Positions 1 to 9,451 of a stretch of 64,000 nucleotides of DNA are shown here, in pieces. The DNA is taken from assembly GCA_028532985.1 (NCBI GenBank), contig JANCIK010000002.1, positions 3,162,001-3,226,000 on the forward strand, read 5' to 3'. Within the stretch, counting starts at the first letter, position 1. Every line of letters begins with the position of its first letter. The notes under the pieces are model-generated. The model was given only the letters and a program-made list of their open reading frames with translations. It did not search any database and had not been told where the DNA came from. Both the position numbers and the translations under genes were made by a program. The DNA comes from Stropharia rugosoannulata. Its lineage: Eukaryota; Basidiomycota; Agaricomycetes; Agaricales; Strophariaceae.

Positions 1-551
1 TATTGACATTAGTGAATTTATTTGGCGTTTGAGACGGATGCCAACTTGTCGCTGACGTTCCTGGATGGTATGAGACGAACCCCTGGTTATTGTATGCTTT
101 CTGAGAAGGGGCTGTATAAGCAGACTGGTGTTGAACTGAAGCTACATATCAGAAATCTGGGATCGTTAAACCAGTATCTGTGAGGAAAACACAAACCGTG
201 CTGCACAGTAGGTAATATTTGTCCTGAGGTGTAGGGGCGGTATGTTGCCGGTATATGGTTTGGAACAGCTATGGTTGACGAGTAGGATTGTACTTGCGTA
301 GGAAGGATCTGAGTTGAACGATACTCTGACCGTTGCGGAAATTGGTTCTGTACAGGTAATATGTATGAGTTATTCCGGGATACTAGCGCTTCGGATGCGA
401 GTGGAAGCTATATGGATACACTTTTATACTCATTCACTCGAGAAAGTATTGTCAACGCACCTGACTACTGTCTGGATGAATCTCCTCGATCCTTGCACTA
501 CCAACAGAAGCTGTTTCGGCTGATATATGTTCTGTGGATAAAGTTGATTGC
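1..551 (-). CDS. Partial low-complexity protein, runs off left edge
   Basis: Three exons on the minus strand can be joined in one frame: 551-461, 407-197 and 135-1. The introns are 460-408 (GTGCGT...ATAG) and 196-136 (GTTTGT...TTCAG). The translated product is rich in Gln, Ser, Asn, Tyr, Thr and Pro, with the recurring short motif ILPT/ILPV-Q (for example QILPTQVQ and ILPTVQH), and shows no recognisable domain. The true 5' end was not found: the exon beginning at 551 needs two bases from an upstream exon, and no clean start codon connects. The 3' end lies outside the window. The intron sizes and the frame continuity are the only support; the function is unknown. Confidence 0.45.
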
Positions 552-643
552 CTATGAAAAGGTCAGCATTATGACTTTCATGTAAAGTTTACAGAAGACT
601 CGCCGTTTATCCAGCTCCTCGAGATAACGCCTGTGCAAGTACG

Positions 644-925
644 TTAGCCAAATGCAACTCGCAAAGCGGAGCGGCTCTTCGCGTGAACGTACTGGGCCTG
701 AAGGCCTTCCTGTATTTTCTTCTGTAGCTCCTCTTTTTGCTTCAAAAGTAGTTCTTGTTCTGCTTCACGCTGTTGTTTTTCTCTTTCGGTGAACTTTTGC
801 AGACCCTGTCGATTCTTATTCTCCATCTCTTCCAGTAGTTTCCTCGCCTGTTCAATCTTCGCCTGGTTACTGAGAAAGGTTTCAGGCGAGATGAATTCGT
901 TGTCGGTACGACGGCTCAGCGACAT
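644..925 (-). CDS. Small coiled-coil protein, 93 aa, unknown function
   Basis: A single-exon frame with a good ATG at 925. The protein is highly charged: from about residue 18 to 80 it is a Glu/Lys/Gln-rich heptad-like helix (motifs such as EMENKNRQ and EQELLLKQKEEL), typical of a coiled coil. No signal peptide or membrane segment is seen. It lies head to head with the NDUFAF5-like gene, with 231 bp between the two start codons, so the two probably share a promoter. That pairing hints at a mitochondrial role but does not prove one. It could also be the 5' exon of the partial gene to its left, but the splice phases I tried do not match. Confidence 0.55.
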   Translation of the reverse strand: MSLSRRTDNEFISPETFLSNQAKIEQARKLLEEMENKNRQGLQKFTEREKQQREAEQELLLKQKEELQKKIQEGLQAQYVHAKSRSALRVAFG

Positions 926-1156
926 TGGGAGCCCCGATGCAGAAAACGAATAAGCTACGTCTCAAAGGGAATGCAAGATACGTTCCGTGTTTACGTGCCT
1001 TTCGGTCCCTTCACGGAACTCACCATAATTATCCGCGTGACGCGCGTGACCATACTATTCCACTTAAGTTGTATTCTCTCAGCTAATGCTTTCTTGTCGG
1101 AATTGCCGCAGTGGAGAACTGACACAGCACTCCTAACTTTTTTTTCTTTGCAGAAC
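926..1156. promoter_or_regulatory. Divergent promoter, coiled-coil gene / NDUFAF5
   Basis: The 231 bp between two divergent start codons. A pyrimidine tract ending in CTTTGCAG at 1153 lies 3 nt before the ATG at 1157, so a 5' UTR intron of the NDUFAF5-like gene may end here. No TATA box is seen. Confidence 0.4.
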
Positions 1157-2637
1157 ATGACTCTTATATGTCTCTCTAAATATCTCCATCACTTTTCGAA
1201 ACATACTCGGTTGTTTGCAGCAGTATCTAACAGTTCGCCGCCACCGAGCTTTAATGCCGTTGGACCATACCAAGTTTTTGACCGGAATGCTAAACGAATG
1301 CAACGAGACCGGGCAGCTTCTCTGGACGGAGGGAAGCAGAGCAGAGTGGTCGACTATGTCCGCGATGAAGTCGCCGACAGAATGATGGAAAGGTTCATGG
1401 TACGTCGTACAGCCGGTCGTGTTCAAAACAAATAGCCTTCATGTTAAAAGCATCTTTGAGGATATCAAAAGGAAATTCAACACCGTGATTGATCTGGGCT
1501 CTGGACCCGGCCATTTCTCCAAGCTATTGGAGTCCGATAAAGTAAAGAAATCTATTATGATAGATTCAAGTGGTAACTAGACCAGTTTTGTCCAGTACTT
1601 TTACTTGACGCACAAGGGCAGAAATTACTTTGAAGAGAGATCCGCATTCAGAATTTGAAGGTGGTTTCTTCTTGCGACTATTCATTTATCAGTGCTGACC
1701 TAAAATCATAGTTGAAATTGAACGGATACAGGGAGACGAAGAAAACCTCCTCAGCATTGTAGAACTAGACTCTCAAGAAGCTGTAGTATCATGTCTAAGC
1801 CTTCACTGGGTGAACGATCTGCCCGGTTAGTATCTGGCTTTATTCTTCGTCATAAGTAAACTGAATATGACATAGGCGCTCTTGTTCAGATACAGAAGGC
1901 ACTCCAACCTGATGGGTTATTCCTCGGCGCTATGTTTGGTGGAGATACATTGTTTGAACTAAGGTACTATCTTTTTGCACTTCATTCTTATTCCAACATT
2001 GTTGATGAATATATATAGAACCTCGCTACAGTTAGCAGAAGTTGAGCGTGAGGGAGGAATATCACCTCACGTTTCGCCAATGACGGGTTTGTTTATCGTT
2101 TCTTCATACCGTCCTACTATTTATGAGTCTTCTTGGTATAGATACACGCGATATATCCAACCTCCTCGGAAGGGCAGGCTTTACCATGCTGACAGTGGAT
2201 ATAGACGAGGTTAAAGTTGCTTACCCTAGCATGTGGGAGTTAATGGATGACGTGAAGGACATGGGTGAAGGTAATGCTGTTATTGGAAGGTAATACAAAA
2301 CTCATTTCACGGTTTTACTTGTGTTAAATCGACCGCTGTCATCACAGACGCAATATTATCCCTCGGGATACATTGGCAGCTGCCTCAGCCATTTATAAAG
2401 GTACCACTTTTTGGCCAACCTGGAGCTCTGCATAATGACCGCGGTCCTTAGAACTGTATGGCTCAGAAGATGGCTCTATATCCGCCACTTTTCAAGTCAT
2501 CTATATGGTATGTGTTCCAGGCCCTGTCCCCCAATTTCATAGTTCATTTGTTTTAGATCGGTTGGAAGCCTGCACCTACCCAACCAAAACCTCTGGAAAG
2601 AGGGACAGGAAAGGTCAACTTAAAAGATGTTCTATGA
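1157..2637 (+). CDS. NDUFAF5-like complex I assembly methyltransferase
   Basis: A class I SAM-dependent methyltransferase-fold protein of the NDUFAF5 family, which modifies a core subunit during mitochondrial complex I assembly. The N-terminus ([16 protein letters not shown]) is basic and amphipathic, as expected for a mitochondrial presequence. Exon 1 ends at 1399 and exon 2 starts at 1461. Recognisable blocks are the SAM-binding [12 protein letters not shown], the family signature [11 protein letters not shown], then [31 protein letters not shown], and [16 protein letters not shown]. All blocks can be joined across short introns with no break, and the reading frame ends with KVNLKDVL. The gene is interrupted by about eight introns. 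Family assignment is secure; the exact chemistry is inferred from NDUFAF5. Confidence 0.9.
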
Positions 2638-3623
2638 ATGACTTCACTTAAGGAATCTGCTGCATTGTAACGGTGGTGAGAACCGATTCCTTCGCAGACC
2701 GATGGCATTGCCTATATGGATCTGTATTTTACATTCAAATTTCTTAATGAGGATTCCATGAATCCCAAAACTTCACGACTAATTTAGGTCCCCTTCTCCG
2801 GATCCTGGTTTATCCTGACATGTCGTCAGCCCATTTCAGTAAGTATTTCAATGCGGGAAGCGTACCATTGAGAAGGCAGGCGGCACGCCGCACATCCACG
2901 CTGCATCGCCTTCAATACGCATTCGGCATGCCTCCACCTGCTTTGGCGAATAGACAAGCCGCCGGGTTGTTAGACTTGGCTAGATTTGCCGGCGGGTAGT
3001 CACGCTGTCATTTGACCTGGCTATCGCCGCCGGGATGGTATTACTATACATAAGTACATATGTACACAGATTCCGTTAGGTTTAATAAGATTTCGTTGAG
3101 AACTTTATATCTGCACCAAATCTGCAATACATAAGCCTTGCACAAGCGTTCTGTTGTTTCACGATAGGCATCGACTCGTCTCACGCTTTGCAACCGCTTC
3201 ATATTTCTTGATAATCGTGCCTAGCTTAGTCTCAGTATCATGGCGTGACAAGTCTTACGGTGTGGCATTAAGTTACTCAACCTCTGATAAACGGCTAACG
3301 CGTTCCAAAAATTGTTTTGCCGAGTATGTTGACGTGGATTATACCGTACCGAAGGCTGGAATACACTAAAATTATATGTGCTCGCAGGAAGATTCGGTAC
3401 TATGGAATCAGACATATAAATTAATGTGTGCATTCGAGACTACGGTCATAGCGTTTATCCTATCAACTGATGTCATACTAGGATCCCTGAGTGAACGATA
3501 TCATATGAACCACACATATGGAAATAACCAATTAGTCAAGGTATCAATCGCAGAGAGGCTAGAGATAGCAGGCCGCTTCGATGATGCCTTACCTCCCCCC
3601 CGCTCCCAACTGCATTGGTCGTA
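2638..3623. other. Convergent intergenic region, no gene seen
   Basis: This stretch lies between the 3' ends of the NDUFAF5-like and TRM10 genes. It has a GC-rich patch near 2875-3035 with imperfect inverted GCCGGCGGG/CGCCGCCGGG sequence. No reading frame with family similarity or splice support was found. Confidence 0.6.
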
Positions 3624-4922
3624 CTATGAGGACGCAACAGGATTTTGGATATTGTCTTCCCCAGACACATTACCTTCGACTTCACCCAGGTCTATATTAG
3701 TGTCGTTGGGATTGCCTTTTCCTCCTAAATGAAATTTCCTCTTGGGTATGACAGAATACAAAGACTCTTCCCAGTCCTTGGTTTCTACCCATTTAACTAG
3801 GATTTCGAAGACCTGGTTGACCGTTAGAACTTTGCGGGTTGGAAGGGAGGCTAGATAGCGCCCAATGGGAAGCCGTGCGGTGCGAATGCCGGATTCTTTC
3901 GCTTTATTCAGACAAAGATTCTATGGTTGATGTAGCAAGTTGATAAGAGCCTGACGGGATTTTAATGCGTGTAAGCAACTCTCTCACCTTGTACCGATTG
4001 TGGTCGCATATACCACCGATGATGTAGGTTTCATTCGGCTTCAGCTCTGTTAATTCGTCCTCCGTGTCTGCCGTGAGGTACACGAAGGTATTCTGGGCAT
4101 TCGTTCGGGGTACGATCGGTGAGCAGCCGATCACTTCATCTGGCACTACTGCCGGAGCAAAATCCTCGCCTGGAGCGGCGGTGCTTATATGGTGCGGCAA
4201 GGAGGGGTCTCCCTGGATTGCAGGGTCCGGAGCCGAGGCTGTCGATGTGTGATCCCTCCATAGTTGTTCGTAGCCTTCTGCTATCCAGGTGGTGTTGGCC
4301 CATCGTTTGTAGCTGGCGTCACCGAGACCTTCAAGTCGTTCATAGGTCCGGCCATCCAAAGACGTGAAGATCAGCGAAAAGGGGAACGAAGCGTTGCGGT
4401 TCGCACTGTGCGTATACGCCAACTGTGAGCACAAAGATTTAACTTCCTAGAGTCCCATATTAATATCTTTGCAGACATTGGGGGGAACTAATCGTACATG
4501 GTATGATGGCTTACCTTGTCACTCATCAACTTGTCAAATCCGAGGTCAATAAGAACTCTGCCGCCGAAGGAAAGCTTGCGTTTCTTGGACTGTCGCTTTT
4601 TCTCCTCGTCATCTTCTTCGTCGAGCTCGCCAGCTGCGCGTTTCTCTGCACGTTCCCGTTTCTTTTCCTTCTTGACCGCTTTCTCGCGCGCGCGGCGCTC
4701 GAGCTTTAAAGAAGCCAGTTTTTCTGCCTTAACTGCCTTTTTCATAGCACTCTTGGACATGGGATTGGCTTCGGCTACAAGAACGACCCCGGACGGTGCG
4801 ATATCTCGATAGACAGAATTTGCGGTCGCTTGCTCCATTTCGACGCCCTGGCCAGCTACTACATCCTGCTGGGAAAGCGCGTCGGGCCCCGTAGGCTGTT
4901 CAACGCCACTTTCTGTAGTCAT
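3624..4922 (-). CDS. TRM10: tRNA (guanine-9-N1)-methyltransferase
   Basis: A SPOUT-class methyltransferase that makes m1G at position 9 of tRNAs. There are three exons: 4922-4515, 4446-3988 and 3920-3624, giving 387 residues. Residues 1-120 are a disordered, then strongly basic Lys/Arg/Glu-rich helix, the usual TRM10 N-terminal extension. The catalytic region starts with GGRVLIDLGFDKLMSDKE, continues with LCSQLAYTHSANR, and carries the SAM-site block FVYLTADTEDEL and IIGGICDHNRYK. The last exon adds NLCLNKAKESGIRTARLPIG and VLTVNQVFEILVKW, both hallmarks of the family. The usual IGGIVDHNR reads IGGICDHNR here. It is divergent from the thioesterase gene with 243 bp between start codons. Confidence 0.95.
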
Positions 4923-5165
4923 GGTGTGTATTGTTTCCAGGAAAAGATTTCAAGCAGAGCATTGGGAGCGGCGCGTACGAGTTGGGCGACCGGTAGATGC
5001 CGATGGCCCGAAGATCGATTATTCATATCACGTCGCGGCGGACAGAGCTTGTGGATGTACTACTGGTCAATCAACTTTGGAATCATTGTTGGTCTTGCCT
5101 TCTATCACCTGCCTTCATCAATTAATCCAAACTATACAACTACGCCTGCTCCATATCCAGAAATA
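4923..5165. promoter_or_regulatory. Divergent promoter, TRM10 / thioesterase
   Basis: The 243-bp interval between two divergent start codons must hold the promoters and 5' UTRs of both genes. No TATA box is evident, as usual for housekeeping genes. Confidence 0.5.
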
Positions 5166-6206
5166 ATGGCCGTTGCTCCTGCCCTGAAATTCCTCACTGT
5201 TCCTGCGGCTGCTAAACATACGGCGACTGTCATATTCGTCCATGTAAGCATATTACCTGCCCGAACTTCATCAAGTCTCGATCCCTGTAATTCTCAACAT
5301 TCCTATGCCATTCCTATTTTCCGTCACTAGGGATTGGGCGACACTGGCCACGGCTGGAAGCCAGTCGCCGATATGTTTAAAGTTGACCCAGCCCTCGCCC
5401 ATGTAAAATGGGTCTTCCCACATTCGTTAGTTTCCTGCTTTCCTCGCTCATGTAAATGCTCTGACTGAATACTTGCTTCCCCATTATGGCTGTGGCTTTT
5501 CTGCTTGCTTTTTTGCTTACTACTAATGAATCTTATATCAGCCCTATACGGCCTGTTCGAGCGAACATGGGAATAGAAATGCCCTCATGGTAACCACACT
5601 GCCTGGTGGGGTTCTGTTCAACTCATTAACCTTTAACACCATGCGTTAGGTACGATATATATCACTTCGGCTTGCAGACCGATGAAGACGAAAGTGGGAT
5701 GCGGGATTCTGCTGGCAAAATTAACGACCTCATCAAACACGAGGTCGAAACCAACGGAACTGATCCCAGTCGCATCCTGCTTGGTGGATTTAGTCAGGGT
5801 GGAACCATGACAATTCTAACAGGCTTGACTGGTCCATATAAACTCGCAGGCCTCGTCGTTCTCAGCGGTTGGCTGCCATTGAAGACTAAATTCAAGGAGG
5901 TTTGTGCCTTCCCATGCTTGCTCTTGCCTTTCCCTGAATACTGCGGCAACTGCATCGTAGATGACAGTGCAAAACAACGTAGACACTCCTATTTTCTGGG
6001 GTACAGGTAGTATGGACCCGCTTGTCAAGCTCGAGTACACCAAAGCATCCGTCGAACACCTGGTTGATGTGATTGGCGTACCCAAGGCCAAGCCTGATGT
6101 TTTTGGCGGCTTGTCGTACAATGTGTACGAGGGCATGGGTCACACAACTATCCCAGAAGAGCTCACCCAAGTCAAAGAATTCATCAAAACCGCTATTCCT
6201 GCCTAG
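5166..6206 (+). CDS. Acyl-protein thioesterase 1 (serine hydrolase)
   Basis: An alpha/beta hydrolase of the APT1/LYPLA family that removes palmitate from S-acylated proteins in the cytosol. It starts at 5166 (MAVAPALKFLTVPAAAKHTA), and an intron at 5244-5330 interrupts IFVH|GLGDTGHGW. The nucleophile Ser is in LLGGFSQGG, the catalytic Asp in GSMDPLVK, and the catalytic His in EGMGHTTIPEEL near the C-terminus. The conserved IYHFGLQTDEDESG block is also present. There are five to six short introns. The ending EFIKTAIPA and overall size of about 240 residues match the family. No defect is seen. Confidence 0.95.
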
Positions 6207-8146
6207 TAGGTCTTGCAAAGGGCGAGAATTCAAATAATATACACTCTATTGGAGTCTCGCCGTTGCTTTTGTGGCGAATTCTAGGTTCCATTTGTGTTTT
6301 ATTCTGGTGCTAAACGATCTTCTTTTAGACTGTTTCTAACAAAACAAAACTATCCTTTATGCTCTCCAAATCCTGTCCTGCTCTGATATATCATCCATTC
6401 TGTACCTCCTACACCGTATTGTTCATAAACATAAATACCGAGTTGAAGATCGTACAGTACTAGATGTTGATTACCATCCCTACGAATTTATTGTTTTTCT
6501 ATGCCGTTTCTAAGACGATCCTTGTGGCCTTTGCTTTGAGAGAAGCTCAAGCAGCCATAAATAGCTTCCAGTGTGCCTTGTGAAGTTCTGAAGATCCAAA
6601 GTGCCAATAAAGTGAGCTATAATTACTACATGCTCAGCTGCAAGGCAACCTAGATTGCTAGATCGCCTTTAAAGTCCACTGGCTTTCATATAGAACTATA
6701 CTGACCAGATTCCAGAGAGTTTGTTTACGCACGTTCCAGGTGTGGAATTGTACACCTAGAAATAGGCGGGGCCGATTAGGCTTCTCCATGGGCCGGCCGT
6801 TCATCCATTCTCTACGCCACGAAGTGCAGTCCATTATCCCAGCAGGTTGGGGGTATTGAAGGTATTTAGACCGTAGGTCTCAGAGGGCTTCTCATCTCGG
6901 GACAAATATATTATCCTCTGGCAGCCGACATTCTCTTCGTCTTCTGTTGGTTGAGATGGCGGCTTGAGCAGCAGGGGCTAACATAATTAATACTTATAGC
7001 CGGCGACACCACACTTGCACCACACGCACTGCAGATGGCAGGCATTGCATACTCCCAGGTCAGCAGCTCTTAACAAGCACACTTATACCCAGGCTGCTCT
7101 GCTACCACGTCACCTCGACGAGTACTTGATCCGGACGAAAGCCTCGAGGCGTGCGGTATACTTAAGGTCCAGCTGGCGGATTACTTCCTCACCTCCCATC
7201 ACTCATACGCCTTCACAGGACTTGACAGAAATTCCTACACCCCCGCGTCCAAATCTCGACGGGCAGTGAGAACCAGCTACAAAGGTTAGTGATTTCTCAG
7301 CATCTTCGGTGGATTGTGAGATAGTGACCATCATTGACATTCTTGCGAATAGAACAGACGCGATATCTTCCACACTTGAATTTCTCAACCGGCGCAGTTG
7401 GGCACTACAACATTTCGGATCTGATGTATTGAGGGCGAAGAGGAGTTCTGTACAATTTTGCGCATATAATACATAGGAATCCTCGTGGGTATCTATTGGT
7501 AATTTATATCATCATCTTAGACGGCAAGATGCTGACCCCATTGTGTTCTTTTTCCCGGCCCAGCCCGCCAACGTTACTCGAGTTCTGTGAAGACACTTCG
7601 GTATCTTGTGTTAAGGCTCATCAAAACAAAGACAAGGCCTGTCAAATATCAGAAACTGATCAGTCTTCATTAATCATTGTTCCATAACCTCATTGATCTG
7701 CCTGCGGTTTCCGTGTTCTTGCCTAACGTTTTCCCATCGCACCACGGGGCACATATTGCAGTCCGGCAACAAGCCATTACAGATACAGATAAACGCGTCG
7801 TAACCATAATTCTCGTTTATACAGACTACGATATACTGCGATCTTAATTTGGAGACGGCCGTCGGCGACGATCTATCAACGCCATTTGAAGGGTTCCTGC
7901 CAAAGCGACGCGCACAACATTCATCGACACTGTCGTCATAGGATTGAATACAGGCATAAATAACTTCCAGAGAAGCGATCGGGATTTTGGAACATAAGGA
8001 CGGAGTTAGGTTCGGTACACATTTCACTCATCGGCTACATTTGCACCTGAGCACGAAGTAGCGGAGAAAACGATAAATCCGAGCCTTTGGACACCCTTCA
8101 CTCATCACGTATAAATCAGATAAAAGCCAGTTCATTCCCATCGACT
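6207..8146. other. Intergenic region, no convincing gene
   Basis: Nearly 2 kb between the thioesterase and the single-TM gene. A few short frames occur on both strands, including a Cys-containing 117-residue frame on the minus strand at 7674-8027, but none shows a domain, a signal peptide or convincing splicing. Confidence 0.5.
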
Positions 8147-8758
8147 ATGGCACGCCCTACTCCACATGAGGGTACCCCTTTCCTTATATCTCGCTCGTCT
8201 CTACAGACTCCTACACATCTCTCAGATTCTTCAGTTTTGTCTTCTGAATCTCCATCGTCTTCTATTTCGTCCTCATCGTCTCGAACAGTAACGGGACCAT
8301 CAGCACATGTCCTACAAGCCCATAATCCCCATTATGCCCTTGACTCCGCAAATGATGTTCAAAGACATTCGCCACCACCGACATACGCATCGCTAGGGGC
8401 AGTTGCACCTCCGCATGTTTGGGTATACAACTCGGAAGGGAGAACAGATGGGATTGTATCTCCTCCTCAATCACAACAAGACGCTGGGACCCCATTCTCT
8501 ATGTTTCCAGCGGGAACACCGCAGCCGCATGAATTTGGCCCAACTCCACTGAGACGCGCAGAGACCGTGCCTTATGCATCGTATATCGACGCGCCAGGCG
8601 CACCTGACGCTCGGGCCTGGCGAAGATTTGTAGGGGCACTTGGGCTGGCGTTTCTGATTTTTATTTTGTTGAGCGTTGGGGTTGCGCTGGCATCTCTAGG
8701 AGAAGTCGGATGGCTGCATGGGCCGCTGGTCATGTGGGGCAGGGATGCAGGGAAGTGA
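8147..8758 (+). CDS. Single-pass membrane protein, unknown function
   Basis: A single-exon frame of 203 residues from the first in-frame ATG. Residues 1-160 are Ser/Pro/Thr-rich and look disordered, including a Ser-rich stretch around residues 30-45. Near the C-terminus one hydrophobic helix (FVGALGLAFLIFILLSVGVA) is followed by a short tail ending RDAGK. No signal peptide is seen, so it would be a tail-anchored or type II protein with a long soluble N-terminus. No family is recognised. The hydrophobic helix and composition bias make a real gene likely, but conservation is untested. Confidence 0.55.
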   Translation: MARPTPHEGTPFLISRSSLQTPTHLSDSSVLSSESPSSSISSSSSRTVTGPSAHVLQAHNPHYALDSANDVQRHSPPPTYASLGAVAPPHVWVYNSEGRTDGIVSPPQSQQDAGTPFSMFPAGTPQPHEFGPTPLRRAETVPYASYIDAPGAPDARAWRRFVGALGLAFLIFILLSVGVALASLGEVGWLHGPLVMWGRDAGK

Positions 8759-9451
8759 GAGCTCATAGACGGGAGAAGCGCGGTGAGCTACCTTATTCTG
8801 GATTTATCAACAGTACGGTCGGGAAATAAGACTTGGGGAACGAACGCATGTCATGTTCTGCAGGCCGCTTCGAGCCGCACTGCCCGCCTGGACGCCGACC
8901 GACGCAGATTCCAGCCGCGGGCTGTGACGGTGCGCAGTGCGGAACGGACTTGGCTAAGCCACATGGCGCGACAATACGATGATTTACATTTCATAGCTTG
9001 CACATCTATTTGAAGCGCCGAAAGGGGGTGGATGCCGCGGCACAAGAGCTAACTTGGGTGCGGATGTTTTTCTGTTCCCTGAGGCAAACGGCTCCCTGGA
9101 AGGCAACTATTATTTTTACATATACGGTGATCTGGGCGATATCGAGATAGAGTTAGCGACGCAGGAGAGGATGTAGTTTCGTAAGAGCAGGTGCCGATCG
9201 CGTAGATTTGCACGCAGTTAAGCTAAGAGGCAGAGTGAAGTGTCCATCACGAGTATTTTGAGGTGGACAAGCGCCCGTGGAGGGGCGACAGGGAGCCAAT
9301 GAGGGACGCGCCGAGGATGCCGAGCACGTGCCGGGGTTGTTGTTGTGTACAGAAGGACCGTGCGTGGAAGAAATGTTGTGTGATTGTGACTGTCGGGAGC
9401 GACGGCACATTCCCTCTCGATCGACCACTATCTCTGCATGTCCGCTTTCTG
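8759..9451. other. Upstream region of the RNA-binding protein gene
   Basis: No gene is seen. The reading frame of the next gene is open upstream from 9263, but the sequence there lacks family-like content, so it is taken as 5' leader and promoter. A short out-of-frame ATG (codes for four residues then stop) lies at 9438, just before the chosen start. Confidence 0.5.

Noticed and set aside
3154..3732. Two adjacent open frames on the plus strand
   Set aside because: The right part overlaps the last exon of TRM10 on the other strand, and neither product resembles a known protein.
7674..8027. A 117-codon Cys-containing frame on the minus strand
   Set aside because: No signal peptide, no cysteine pattern of a known family and no good splice or promoter context.
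9263..9451. Upstream extension of the RNA-binding protein frame
   Set aside because: The frame is open but has no homologue-like composition; the ATG at 9452 begins the recognisable acidic N-terminus.
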